From an uncultured Bdellovibrionales bacterium (lineage in GTDB: Bacteria > Bdellovibrionota > Bdellovibrionia > Bdellovibrionales > Bdellovibrionaceae), in assembly GCA_903926205.1 (NCBI GenBank), contig CAIYID010000031.1, forward strand, positions 1-64,000: a stretch of DNA of 64,000 nt, read 5' to 3'. Within the stretch, counting starts at the first letter, position 1, and each line of letters begins with the position of its first letter. This document shows, piece by piece, positions 17,057 to 25,987 of the stretch. The notes under the pieces were generated by a model. It did not search any database, was not told the DNA's origin, and saw only the letters and a list, made by a program, of their open reading frames with translations. The position numbers and the translations under genes were made by a program.

Positions 17057-17898
17057 TCATCTTCTGGCTCAGCCGTTTCTTCTTCGGAAACAACTTCTGG
17101 TGCCAGCGTATCCGATTTTATCTCTTCTATCGCTTTTTCCGTTGGTCTTAAAAAGCTCGCTAGCTCCATTTTAGCCGTCTGATATTCAATCTCAGAAATA
17201 CGTTGGTATTGATACAAATTGTCGATAATTTGATGCAACCGGTGTTCCGCAAAGGGTGTTAACTGGTGTTTAGAATAGCTCACTGAGTATTTTTGCGGGC
17301 TCGGAAGCAAAAAAGTCAAAAAGGCAGATTCAATAATATTAAGCTGTGAGGGTGATTTTCTAAAGTAAAATTGAGCCGCCGCTTTAATACCAAAAAGATC
17401 CTTTCCAAAATGAACAACATTCAAATAACGTTCAAGAATTTCTTTTTTAGTTAGTACTTTTTCAAGCCGCAAAGTAATAATGGCTTCTCTGAATTTTCTT
17501 AACAGCGTTTTTTCTTCAGTCAAAAAAAGATTTTTTGCTAATTGCTGAGTGATTGTCGAACCGCCGCGTTTAAATTTTCCTGTCTTCAAATTTTTTTCCA
17601 AGCTTTTTTTCATTTCATCAAAATCAAAACCTTGGTGAGTCCAAAATGAAGAATCCTCAGTCAAAACAACTGTCTTTATTAAATAAGGAGACACTTCTGA
17701 GATTGGAACATAGCTTTTTGATCTTGGACACAACTCGACCTGATACATTTTTGTGGTCATGCAGCCCCGAATTTCTTGGTTCGTCGGAAAAAGCGAAATC
17801 ACTCCAGCAAGCAAAAGCAAACCCAGCGTGCAAATCGCTGCCGTAATAACGAAAATAAATTTCAGGGTTTTTGACAAAATGTTCATCCTTTTAATCAT
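17053..17898 (-). CDS. mtgA: biosynthetic peptidoglycan glycosyltransferase, GT51 family (MtgA-like)
   Basis: Monofunctional glycosyltransferase of 281 aa that polymerises lipid II into glycan strands at the inner membrane. A membrane anchor lies at 12-34. GT51 motifs are TEDSSFWTHQGFD (80-92, catalytic Glu81), RGGSTITQQLAKNLFL (111-126), RKFREAI (134-140) and ILERYLNVVHFGKDLFGI (154-171). No transpeptidase domain follows; the C-terminus is an acidic tail ending in EPEDD. It sits 12 bp after an SDR gene on the same strand, and its last bases overlap the permease gene on the other strand. Confidence 0.9.
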   Translation of the reverse strand: MIKRMNILSKTLKFIFVITAAICTLGLLLLAGVISLFPTNQEIRGCMTTKMYQVELCPRSKSYVPISEVSPYLIKTVVLTEDSSFWTHQGFDFDEMKKSLEKNLKTGKFKRGGSTITQQLAKNLFLTEEKTLLRKFREAIITLRLEKVLTKKEILERYLNVVHFGKDLFGIKAAAQFYFRKSPSQLNIIESAFLTFLLPSPQKYSVSYSKHQLTPFAEHRLHQIIDNLYQYQRISEIEYQTAKMELASFLRPTEKAIEEIKSDTLAPEVVSEEETAEPEDD

Positions 17899-17910
17899 TC
17901 GCCTGACAAT

Positions 17911-18930
17911 CTATACCTTAGATCCATTCGAAGATTTATTCTCTTTTAAAAGTCCCTGTTCACGAATCCAATCAACACTTTTTCCGATCGAATAACGGGC
18001 GGATTTTGGATTAAAACCCAATTCCTTTTTTGCCTTTGCATTATCAAACCAATGGTAAAGAGTCGATGTCCAAGCGTTTTCTCGACTAATGGGACCTTTC
18101 AGTCCAAAATCATCCATCCAATCACCCAAAGTTCCTAAGGCATGCAAAAAGAAATCAGGTAATTTTTTTGTGGGCGAGTGTGCACCTGCCGTTTGAGCGA
18201 TTAAAGAAAAAAGTTCTTTAATCGTGAGATTCTCGCCACTCAAAATATAACGCTCTCCTGATTTTCCGTTTTTCCAAGCTGAAATAACGGCACTGATGAC
18301 GGCTTCCACATTAACAACGTTAACTCCGCCCGAGGTGTAAAAGGGAAATTTTCCTTGCGCGACCCTGAGCTGAGTTTTTCGACTTCCTTTGCGGGCGTCG
18401 CCTGCGCCATAAATAGTGCTTGGGTTTAAAATAACTGCGTTTAATCCGCGTTCTTTCACCGCCTGCAAAACCAGTTGCTCTGCCTGAAACTTAGTTTCGA
18501 AATAGCCTAAATTGAGGTGATGAATATTAAATTTTGAATTTTCGTTTAAAATTTCTTTTTCCGAAAAGCCTGCTCCAATAGCTACGACAGAACTCATATA
18601 AACAAGTCGCGGAACTTTCTGGGAAAGACAAGCTTCGATCACATTCTTCGTGCCACCAACATTCACTTTTTCCATTTTTTCCCGATCAATTTTTCGATAA
18701 GCAATGAGCCCCGCTAAATGAAAAACCACTTCCACGTTTTGAAATGAAAGTTCAAGAGATTTTAAATCAGTGACATCGCCATAAGCAAAATGACAATTAA
18801 CCCCTGAAAGCTCGCTCAGGTCGCTCGATTTTCTAATTAGAGCATGAACTTCATGACCCTGCTGGACCAATTCACGAACCAACCAACTTCCGACAAAACC
18901 ATTAGCTCCTGTTACAACCACCTTAGCCAC
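17911..18930 (-). CDS. NAD(P)-dependent sugar epimerase/dehydratase-like SDR
   Basis: Extended short-chain dehydrogenase of 339 aa. The Rossmann motif VTGANGFVGSWL lies at 6-17, SSVVAIG (about 118-124) carries the catalytic serine region, and GYFETK provides the Tyr-x3-Lys pair. NPSTIYGAGD is typical of the dihydroflavonol-4-reductase/HpnA-like branch. The substrate cannot be named: nucleotide sugar, sterol-like or hopanoid-related compounds are all possible. It precedes the GT51 gene in one likely operon, hinting at envelope metabolism. Confidence 0.82.
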   Translation of the reverse strand: MAKVVVTGANGFVGSWLVRELVQQGHEVHALIRKSSDLSELSGVNCHFAYGDVTDLKSLELSFQNVEVVFHLAGLIAYRKIDREKMEKVNVGGTKNVIEACLSQKVPRLVYMSSVVAIGAGFSEKEILNENSKFNIHHLNLGYFETKFQAEQLVLQAVKERGLNAVILNPSTIYGAGDARKGSRKTQLRVAQGKFPFYTSGGVNVVNVEAVISAVISAWKNGKSGERYILSGENLTIKELFSLIAQTAGAHSPTKKLPDFFLHALGTLGDWMDDFGLKGPISRENAWTSTLYHWFDNAKAKKELGFNPKSARYSIGKSVDWIREQGLLKENKSSNGSKV

Positions 18931-19080
18931 AAATAACCCCTTTAAAATCTAATGAGTTCTATCTACCAAGCTCCAAAAAAACTGAAAACCTGCCAACCTA
19001 ACTTTGATCGTTTTTAAATTTAGGTACAACTGGATCAAAAGTCCAGCTTCGACTCTTAAGAACAAGATTCTTGATGGATC

Positions 19081-19138
19081 AGCTTTTTCATAAAAAGCTT
19101 GGCAAAAGTCTGGAGTGAAAAGCGAAGATCCCGCTTTT
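19081..19138. promoter_or_regulatory. paired hairpins upstream of motA
   Basis: AGCTTTTT-CAT-AAAAAGCT (19081-19099) and AAAAGCG-AAGATCC-CGCTTTT (19118-19138) are two perfect inverted repeats in the 266-bp divergent region between the SDR gene and motA. They may be operators or an mRNA leader structure for motAB. No sigma-28 consensus was found here. Confidence 0.35.
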
Positions 19139-19196
19139 GCTAAGACTGTGGCAGAATATTTTCAACATCATGTATTTGCAGAGAAATGGACAATAA

Positions 19197-19949
19197 ATGG
19201 AAATGACATCATTTTTCGGAATTGCCTTAGCGATCGGTGGAATTCTTCTTGGGAATATCATTGAAGGTGGGCACATTAACTCGCTTCTTCAATTCGCCGC
19301 TGCGGTGATTGTACTAACAGGAACTCTTGGTGCAGTGATTACTTCGTCTCGAAAAAAAGACCTTTCACTTGCTGTCGAATTAATGAAGAGCGCCTTTAGA
19401 AAATCGAAAAATTTTAAATCCGAAGCTGTTGTGACAGAATTCATTCACTGCGCGCGGCTTGCCCGAAAAGAGTCCATTCTTTCTATTGAACCCCGCATTG
19501 CTGGGTATTCAGACCCATTTATGCAAGGAGTGATGCGAGCCGTGATCGATGGTTTGGATCCAAAAGTGATTCGAGAAATATTTGAGCAAGAAATTTCATT
19601 GGAAGAAGAAGGCTTATTAGCAGGTGCGAAAGTATGGTCTGATGCTGGTGGTTTTGCCCCGACGGTAGGAATCATCGGAGCCGTGCTGGGTTTAATTCAT
19701 GTGATGAGTAATCTTGCAGATACGAGTAAACTTGGTGCAGGTATCGCGGTGGCTTTTGTGGCCACAGTCTACGGCGTCGGTTTTGCCAATTTGGTGTTCA
19801 TACCCATCGCTAACAAAATTCGAAAAAAAGTTTCAGAAACCCTTCGCGAAAGGGAGTTGATCCTAGAGGGCGGCCTGGCAATTTCAGCTGGACTCTCACC
19901 GATTATGGTGGAAATTAAATTGAAACCTTACATAGAAAAGCAAAATTAA
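19197..19949 (+). CDS. motA: flagellar motor stator protein MotA
   Basis: Protein of 250 aa with the MotA/PomA layout: two N-terminal helices (about 3-21 and 28-48), a cytoplasmic loop with conserved charges (about 50-145) and two C-terminal helices (about 150-170 and 180-205) containing GGFAPTVGIIGAVLGLIHVM, the proline-containing proton-channel helix. It forms the stator ring with MotB, whose ATG overlaps the motA stop by one base. Bdellovibrio-like bacteria carry several motAB sets, so this is probably one of a few. Confidence 0.93.
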   Translation: MEMTSFFGIALAIGGILLGNIIEGGHINSLLQFAAAVIVLTGTLGAVITSSRKKDLSLAVELMKSAFRKSKNFKSEAVVTEFIHCARLARKESILSIEPRIAGYSDPFMQGVMRAVIDGLDPKVIREIFEQEISLEEEGLLAGAKVWSDAGGFAPTVGIIGAVLGLIHVMSNLADTSKLGAGIAVAFVATVYGVGFANLVFIPIANKIRKKVSETLRERELILEGGLAISAGLSPIMVEIKLKPYIEKQN

Positions 19950-20692
19950 TGGCGAGAAAAAAGAGACTCGAAGAGCCCGAAAATCATGATCGTTGGTTGG
20001 TTTCCTATGCTGACTTTATCACCTTGCTCTTCGCATTTTTTGTTGTTTTGTACGCAACCTCAAACCGAAATGAAGAAAAAGAAAAAGAATTTCAAGAATC
20101 TATTCGGCACTACATGAAGATGTTTGTTTCCGTTGTGAACCCAGGAGGCTCTGGAACTGCGGCAGCACCAGGTCCCGTCTTTGATAGTGTAGATACCATG
20201 AGACGAACATCAAGAGATCAGCGACAAATGGAGAAAGAGTTACAAAAAATCATTGAAGCAAGATTGACTGAAAAAGAACGTCAAGAACTCGTGCCAGACG
20301 TAAAATCAGATCAGCACGGAGTGCGAATTGTTCTCTCTGCAACAGCTTTTTTTCCGACGGGCTCGGCAAAAATGAGATTACCTGCCACAAAAGCCTTGAG
20401 CTCACTGGCGGATGTTCTAAAAACTACGCCTTACCGTTTGGTGGTGGAGGGTCACACAGATAATCAACCCGTTTTAGGCGGCCAGTATGAAACCAATTGG
20501 GAGCTTGCTGGCGCCAGAGCCGCCTCAGTTGTTCGATTTTTAGCAAAAGTTCACGGCGTTAATCCTAAAAAAATGTCCGCTGTTTCTTTTGCAGATCAAA
20601 AACCCATAGCGGAAAATGACTCTGAAGAGCATCGCTCAAAAAATCGTCGAATTGAGATTCTTATTGCCACTGATAACGAATCAGAGGAGTAA
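19949..20692 (+). CDS. motB: flagellar motor stator protein MotB
   Basis: Protein of 247 aa. After a basic N-terminus comes the plug/TM helix WLVSYADFITLLFAFFVVLY (16-35) with Asp22, the predicted ion-carrying residue. An OmpA-like peptidoglycan-binding domain occupies about 110-240 (EGHTDNQPVLGGQYETNWEL and HRSKNRRIEI). It anchors the stator to the wall. It ends 3 bp from the stop of the convergent histidine kinase. Confidence 0.94.
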   Translation: MARKKRLEEPENHDRWLVSYADFITLLFAFFVVLYATSNRNEEKEKEFQESIRHYMKMFVSVVNPGGSGTAAAPGPVFDSVDTMRRTSRDQRQMEKELQKIIEARLTEKERQELVPDVKSDQHGVRIVLSATAFFPTGSAKMRLPATKALSSLADVLKTTPYRLVVEGHTDNQPVLGGQYETNWELAGARAASVVRFLAKVHGVNPKKMSAVSFADQKPIAENDSEEHRSKNRRIEILIATDNESEE

Positions 20693-20695
20693 CCT

Positions 20696-21892
20696 CTAAG
20701 CAGATTTCGCTTCACCGATATTTCTCGATACCTGATGATGAACAGCCAGAGGAATTCGGATATTAAATCTCGTGTTGGGGCAAGAATTGTCGTATTCAAT
20801 GTGCCCATTGTGATACTCAAAAATTCCTTTGGTCACGGACAAGCCAAGTCCAGAACTTTTCTCAGCCTCCCGAGTGGTAAAAAATGGATCGAAAATTCTT
20901 TTTTGATCCATTTCTGCAATTCCAGAACCGGAGTCAGTGACTGTAATTAAGAGTTGATTGTTGACCCTGGAGCACTCAAGCCTGATCCAACGAACTTTCA
21001 GCTTTCTTGTTGCTTCAAATGAATTCGAAATCATATTAAAAAGTGCCGTGATTAACAATGAACGCTGTCCGTACACTTCCAAATCATTTTCTCCTGGCAG
21101 GAGCGTGAATTCATAATCTTTACTCTTAAGCCGTTCAGACCAAAAAGAGGCTAAATCTTCAAACAAAGACGCTACTGAGATATTTTCTGCGTTTTCATCG
21201 GTGCTATTTTTTGTCATCATGCGAAGAGATAAAACAATTTTTGAAATTCGCTTCACGTTGTTTTCAATTTTATCCAAAGTCTCAATGACCTCTGAGGTCG
21301 GAACCTGCCCACGATGAAGTTTTATGTTCAAAGTTTGCGCGCGCCCTAGAATAATGGCCAGTGGATTATTAATTTCGTGAGATACACCAGCGCCAAGATC
21401 ACTCGAAAGAGCCTGCCGACCCAATTCGAATAAATTACTTTGTTCTTCGTCTTTGGCTTTTTGCTTTATCATTAACTCGCCAGCATCGGTCACCAATACT
21501 AAATATTGATGACCTTTAGCTTTTAAACTCACATCCGTAATTTTGATTTGAACAGTTTTGTCGACATTTTCTTTGTCTGGCAACTCAATGTTTTTAAATG
21601 GAAAAGCCCCATTTCTTTTTTCAGTAATTAAATTCAAAGCCTCTGTTTTGATTTTATTTATAATTTCGAAGGGGAGCGCCTCGTCGTAATTAAGAAAGGG
21701 TAAATTGTTCCTGTGGAGAGAACTCCATTTATTTTTTTTCGAATCGTAGGTGAAAAAACCTACACCTGAAATCTCTAAAACTTTCTTATAAAGGTCCGTG
21801 CGCTGATCCAAGGATAGCCGCAAGAGTCTGACCCCCGTCAGACAAACGATAATTACTGCTAAAAATAAAACAATACCAAAATTGAAACTCAT
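20696..21892 (-). CDS. membrane-anchored sensor histidine kinase (NtrB-like)
   Basis: Kinase of 398 aa. A single N-terminal membrane helix lies at 5-25, followed by a PAS-like sensing region (about 35-140). The H-box is GVSHEINNPLAI (169-180, phospho-acceptor His172). The ATPase domain has the N-box MISNSFEA, the G1 box DSGSGIAE, the F-box and the G2 box GLGLSVTKGI. The SHEINNPLA form is typical of NtrB/ZraS-like kinases that partner sigma-54 activators. No response regulator lies beside it, so it is an orphan. What it senses is unknown. Confidence 0.88.
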   Translation of the reverse strand: MSFNFGIVLFLAVIIVCLTGVRLLRLSLDQRTDLYKKVLEISGVGFFTYDSKKNKWSSLHRNNLPFLNYDEALPFEIINKIKTEALNLITEKRNGAFPFKNIELPDKENVDKTVQIKITDVSLKAKGHQYLVLVTDAGELMIKQKAKDEEQSNLFELGRQALSSDLGAGVSHEINNPLAIILGRAQTLNIKLHRGQVPTSEVIETLDKIENNVKRISKIVLSLRMMTKNSTDENAENISVASLFEDLASFWSERLKSKDYEFTLLPGENDLEVYGQRSLLITALFNMISNSFEATRKLKVRWIRLECSRVNNQLLITVTDSGSGIAEMDQKRIFDPFFTTREAEKSSGLGLSVTKGIFEYHNGHIEYDNSCPNTRFNIRIPLAVHHQVSRNIGEAKSA

Positions 21893-21926
21893 TCCACCAA
21901 GACATCGGCGATTTCCTCAAAATACT

Positions 21927-21956
21927 AAAAAAATGAGGGCCACTTTATGGCCCTCA
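21927..21956 (-). terminator. rho-independent terminator
   Basis: On the minus strand TGAGGGCCA, a 5-base loop and TGGCCCTCA form a perfect stem followed directly by seven T residues. It terminates the 22004-22681 gene, about 50 bp after its stop, just before the promoter of the histidine kinase. Confidence 0.85.
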
Positions 21957-22003
21957 AGGAGGAATTAATATTTCCCTAGACTAAAGGCTGAGGAATAAAA
22001 AAA

Positions 22004-22681
22004 TTATCCTTTGCAGTCCTCAAGTTTTTTTACTAAATCCTTTTCGTCTCCGAATGCTTTGAGCGCCATTTCAAGAGCCTGTTCAGAATCTTTTGCTTGG
22101 CCTGTTCTCAATAATTCAGACATTCCGCGCATTAATTTTTCATAGCTATGCGCTTCTTTTGCGTCCAATTTTCCTTCAGCAATTTCTTGACCCATCTTTA
22201 AAACTTTTGCCACTGCTTTTCCTTCACTCGTATGTGGCTTAAGTATTTTCCCTGCAACAAGGCCTAAATTTTCAGAAAAAGTTTGATTCGACTGATGAAT
22301 GGCTTCTTTTAATTCTTTAGCTTTGGCATCAATATTATTTGAAATAATTCGGCTGTCTTTCAAAATAGCATCACTTCTGATCAAAGATTTTGCAACCGCT
22401 GCGACACTCACAGAACCCTCATTCAGAGCAAAGGAGCTTCCTAAACTAGCCGTATCCATGCTGCTATGGGCTCCTTTTCCAGAAACGACGACGAGCTTGT
22501 CATGAATTTCTTTCAGCGCCATAACCTTTTCATGCGCTTCTTCAGGTCTCTTCGCGACTTCGTTAAAAAGCCTGTCTTTAACATCATCGTGGGTGCGAAC
22601 CTCATGCGCTATTGGAAGAGCCGTTGCCGTGATGCTTAATACAAAAGAAGTCACCAGCGTTGATAAAATAAGACCTTTCAT
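22004..22681 (-). CDS. secreted alpha-helical protein of unknown function
   Basis: Protein of 225 aa with a signal peptide (about 1-20, cleaved near ATA-LP). The mature part is rich in Ala, Lys, Glu and Ser and looks entirely helical, with a single cysteine two residues from the C-terminus. AGGAGG precedes the ATG and a strong terminator follows, so it is a monocistronic unit. No family recognised. It is next to another large secreted protein on the same strand but 143 bp separates them. Confidence 0.75.
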   Translation of the reverse strand: MKGLILSTLVTSFVLSITATALPIAHEVRTHDDVKDRLFNEVAKRPEEAHEKVMALKEIHDKLVVVSGKGAHSSMDTASLGSSFALNEGSVSVAAVAKSLIRSDAILKDSRIISNNIDAKAKELKEAIHQSNQTFSENLGLVAGKILKPHTSEGKAVAKVLKMGQEIAEGKLDAKEAHSYEKLMRGMSELLRTGQAKDSEQALEMALKAFGDEKDLVKKLEDCKG

Positions 22682-22824
22682 TTTTCCTCCTAGATTTTCC
22701 GGTTTTCAGCCGGTGTTTATTTTTTTTACACCTGACAAGAGTTGTTGGCTTTTTAGAACTTTGCTCTCTGTCAGATCGTTTTAAAATTTACAATATTACA
22801 ATATTCAAAGTTCGTGCCGATCGC

Positions 22825-25653
22825 TTAATCCTTCTGTGCACCAAGCCTGGTTTTCAAATCCTTTTCAGTCACCTTTCCTGCTTGAGGCACCCATTCAGTT
22901 CCTTCTTCGGCTTTCTCCATAAAGCGCTCTTTGTAGCTAGCGGCATTGACAATTTTTCCGTAGGTGACGAGTGCTCCATAGGCTTTGTTTAAGTTACCTG
23001 TCAGCGTATTTAAAATTTGTTTTTTCTCTTCATGAGAATTCTCTTTTTGAGCCACTAATTGTTTGGCGAACTCAGAAAGTTTGTCATTGATCTCTTTAGC
23101 GACTGAATCCAGATCTGCGTTGGAAAGTCGGCTCACCAAGACTAAATTACCCTTCGCGCTTCGCCCTTGCTTGGTAGTTAATTGAATGCTCTTCAAAAGA
23201 TTTTTCATCTTAGCTCCAGCCACTCCTAATTCATTTTTGAATTTTAGAAACGCCGCCTGGTCAGGAGATAACCTCTCAAGAATTGAAAGATAGAGTGCTA
23301 TTTCTTGCTCTGTGGAACGAATAATCCCATTTGAAAGATTTGTGGGATTTGAGGCTTCTTTCTCAGTTTTCCACAAATCTACAAAAAGACCGATAACGAT
23401 CTCTCGATATTTCTTTTCGTAATCTATCCAAGCTTGAATAAACTTTGGCTCTACTTTTGCAGTCCACCAAGCCACGACATTTGAACCACGCGAATCTCCT
23501 AAAATACTTGGATCAATTTCTTTTTCAATCAGATTTTTATAAAGATTTTTTTCTGGGGCAGGATGTTGCCAAGGATTTTGATTGAAAGTAAATTCCATAT
23601 TAAAAATATCATTATCATGAAGCGCATCAACTTTAAAATTGGCCGTACCAAGATCACGAAGCGGTTCGGTGCTCTTGATCACTCTTGGCGGGTAGAAATT
23701 TGCATTAAAGCCCGTCACCGTACTTCCCACAAGGGATTGATTAGTCGTTGGCCCGGCAAACATTTGAGCAATCATCGCTTCTGGAATTGTTGGAACAGGA
23801 GTAAAGCCGAAGACCTTTGAAAAAGGATTAACAAGACCATCGCCTTTATAAACTCCATCAAGAGCCCGAAGATATCCTTTTCCCTTTGACAAAAGTGGTT
23901 CTGGATTACCGATGGCCTTTCTTAAACTTTTTAAATAATCAATCATGCCTTGACTATAAAAGACTTCGAACGCAAGAGGCTCTCGATGAACAGGCAGTGT
24001 TTCAGGATTTGGCGAAGTAAGACCCAATATTTGATTGATTCTGATAAGTGCCATCGCCATCTTATGTGTGTCTTTAGAGGCAAAAGCATTGTGTATGTCC
24101 CACCACAGAAATTTTTCAGGATCTTTCAGCTGATCATACCAAGCTTTATGCGCCGACATATTTTGTTCCATTGTTTTTGCGCGAGCATTTAAAGTTTCGA
24201 TTTGATCGTCTTCAACTGGCTTTTGTAAGGTAATATATTTCGATGGAACTACGGCTTGACCATCTGATGAATTAACGCCAAAAAGCGGATAAGCTTGAAA
24301 AATATTTGGATGATCCGCGAGGGTTGGATGATATTTCACGGCCCAAACATCCGCCAGAAAATCAGAATAGAATCTTTTTGAAGAATTGTATTGAGCTGAT
24401 AAATTTCCCAGGTAACCGAGCCATTTATTATGAGCGGTCATGGTTTTAATGGAATTATTTTCTCTCCACTTATCCATCAACTCTGAATATTTTATAAGTG
24501 ACTCATTCACACCTTTAAAATTTCCCGTTCTTGCTGCATCACTTAAAGTTGTTCCTTCTTCATTCAGTTTTGGCCCCAACATCATCCAATTATTCCAGAC
24601 ATAAGTGAGCGGAACTTCAATAAACTCAGACATGTCTATAAATCCTGCTAGTTCCAAAACCTGCTCACCCCAAAAAAGAACTTGAATACCTTTTACCGCC
24701 CAGCCGGTCGGAGTGAACGAAAGAGCGATATTTACACCCAACACTCGTGAAACTGCTGCCGCCGAAATTTTTGCTCCTGCCACTGTCAATTTTGCAGCTA
24801 TTTTCAAAACATCTGTTCCAAAAGCCATGATAAACGTTGATGCCATCATGCTGACAATGCCAGGCACCATCTCAAGACCCTTTTCTTTGAAGCTAAACTT
24901 AATCCAAGCCTCATACGCTTTATCACATTCGGCGGGCACATGATGAATGGCACAATTAACTAAGCCAGGAAAATGAGCGACTTCACTGAAAACTCGTGAA
25001 CTCATCATCCCAACGGACATTCCTAAATACGGAAGAAGAGAATGAAGCTTAGGTGAAAGTATGGCGGCTAAGGGCTGTGTGGAAGCGTGATTTCCGGCCA
25101 TAAATGCAGCAAAACCTAATTGAGAAATAGGATCTTTTTGTCCTTCTAGAAATTGTTCATAGGCACCAGGATTACTATTGTAATTCAAAACTAAATCTTG
25201 AGTCGCCACAACTCCCAATGCCATAAAAAACGTGAAGGCCTCAATGGGAAATCGTTTTAATGGGCTCAGTAAAACTCCTGTGGTATGAAGCCCTCCTCTG
25301 AGGAGCGCTCCAGGTGCTTTTTTGAGCGCACTAGAAAGCCTCGACGGACGGAAGGAGGCGAGCACTTCCGGGGTCGATTTAGGCATATGAAATAAGTGAA
25401 GAAGTTTTCCATTTTTGCCCATCAAACTTAAAAAGTAATCACCGCCAGAATTAAAACCATGTTTAACTGAGCCAACACCCAATTCTTCCATTCGTTTAGG
25501 TAAATATTCGCCAGCCATCTCTGCAAGTCTTGCGTTTCCTGCTAGCTCTTTCGCTGCAACCTCCGCCACTTCCACGTTGGCACGCAAACCTCCAAAGGAC
25601 ACGCTGGGGACCACGAGTAAGAAAGACATCATGTATGAAATAAAAAATCGCAT
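22825..25653 (-). CDS. very large secreted or envelope protein of unknown function
   Basis: Protein of about 942 aa. The start at 25653 gives a clean signal peptide (MRFFISYMMSFLLVVPSVSFG) with GGGAG upstream; a longer frame adds 11 residues without a ribosome binding site. Residues about 120-350 contain several hydrophobic Gly/Ala-rich helices (for example FTFFMALGVVA and LGMSVGMMSS), while 350-940 are soluble and mostly helical, with many Trp, Tyr and Asn residues. Two cysteines (NCAIHHVPAECDKAYE) may form a disulfide. No domain is recognised. Base composition looks like that of its neighbours. Confidence 0.75.
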   Translation of the reverse strand: MRFFISYMMSFLLVVPSVSFGGLRANVEVAEVAAKELAGNARLAEMAGEYLPKRMEELGVGSVKHGFNSGGDYFLSLMGKNGKLLHLFHMPKSTPEVLASFRPSRLSSALKKAPGALLRGGLHTTGVLLSPLKRFPIEAFTFFMALGVVATQDLVLNYNSNPGAYEQFLEGQKDPISQLGFAAFMAGNHASTQPLAAILSPKLHSLLPYLGMSVGMMSSRVFSEVAHFPGLVNCAIHHVPAECDKAYEAWIKFSFKEKGLEMVPGIVSMMASTFIMAFGTDVLKIAAKLTVAGAKISAAAVSRVLGVNIALSFTPTGWAVKGIQVLFWGEQVLELAGFIDMSEFIEVPLTYVWNNWMMLGPKLNEEGTTLSDAARTGNFKGVNESLIKYSELMDKWRENNSIKTMTAHNKWLGYLGNLSAQYNSSKRFYSDFLADVWAVKYHPTLADHPNIFQAYPLFGVNSSDGQAVVPSKYITLQKPVEDDQIETLNARAKTMEQNMSAHKAWYDQLKDPEKFLWWDIHNAFASKDTHKMAMALIRINQILGLTSPNPETLPVHREPLAFEVFYSQGMIDYLKSLRKAIGNPEPLLSKGKGYLRALDGVYKGDGLVNPFSKVFGFTPVPTIPEAMIAQMFAGPTTNQSLVGSTVTGFNANFYPPRVIKSTEPLRDLGTANFKVDALHDNDIFNMEFTFNQNPWQHPAPEKNLYKNLIEKEIDPSILGDSRGSNVVAWWTAKVEPKFIQAWIDYEKKYREIVIGLFVDLWKTEKEASNPTNLSNGIIRSTEQEIALYLSILERLSPDQAAFLKFKNELGVAGAKMKNLLKSIQLTTKQGRSAKGNLVLVSRLSNADLDSVAKEINDKLSEFAKQLVAQKENSHEEKKQILNTLTGNLNKAYGALVTYGKIVNAASYKERFMEKAEEGTEWVPQAGKVTEKDLKTRLGAQKD

Positions 25654-25987
25654 AGTTTGCTCCCTGCTAAGGAGAGAGCAAGGCAAATGCCATTCTAGAT
25701 AGAATTTACGAGCTCATGGTATTGACTGGAATTTTTTGGACGATTTCACGCTGGTCAGGTGAAAAAAATTTAGTCAGGCAGGTGGCTCATTCTGAGAAAA
25801 GAGCAAGTGGTTGATTTTTGACGACTTCATCTCTCTTCTAAAAAATGTGACCATACTCCATGAGACGTTCGCGAATTGCAAAACAATTGAAGAATCAGTT
25901 GTTTTTCTAGAAGTTATAAATGATCGTCAAACGAACAAATAAATCAATGATTTTAGTTTTGCATTTGCAAAGGCGCTCGACTGTTTT
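25654..25987 (-). promoter_or_regulatory. long upstream region of the large secreted protein gene
   Basis: This 334-bp stretch separates the radical SAM gene (ending at 25988) from the large secreted-protein gene, both on the minus strand. It has no credible ORF. A perfect palindrome ATTCTA-GA-TAGAAT lies at 25692-25705, about 40 bp upstream of the start codon, where an operator or promoter element would be expected. A TTGC-AAAT-GCAA inverted repeat lies near 25962-25973. Nothing else is evident. Confidence 0.4.

Noticed and set aside
22695-22730. Plus-strand hairpin CCGG/CCGG followed by a T run, terminator-like
   Set aside because: No plus-strand gene lies upstream, and the stem has only four pairs. 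On the other strand it is just the leader of the 22004-22681 gene.
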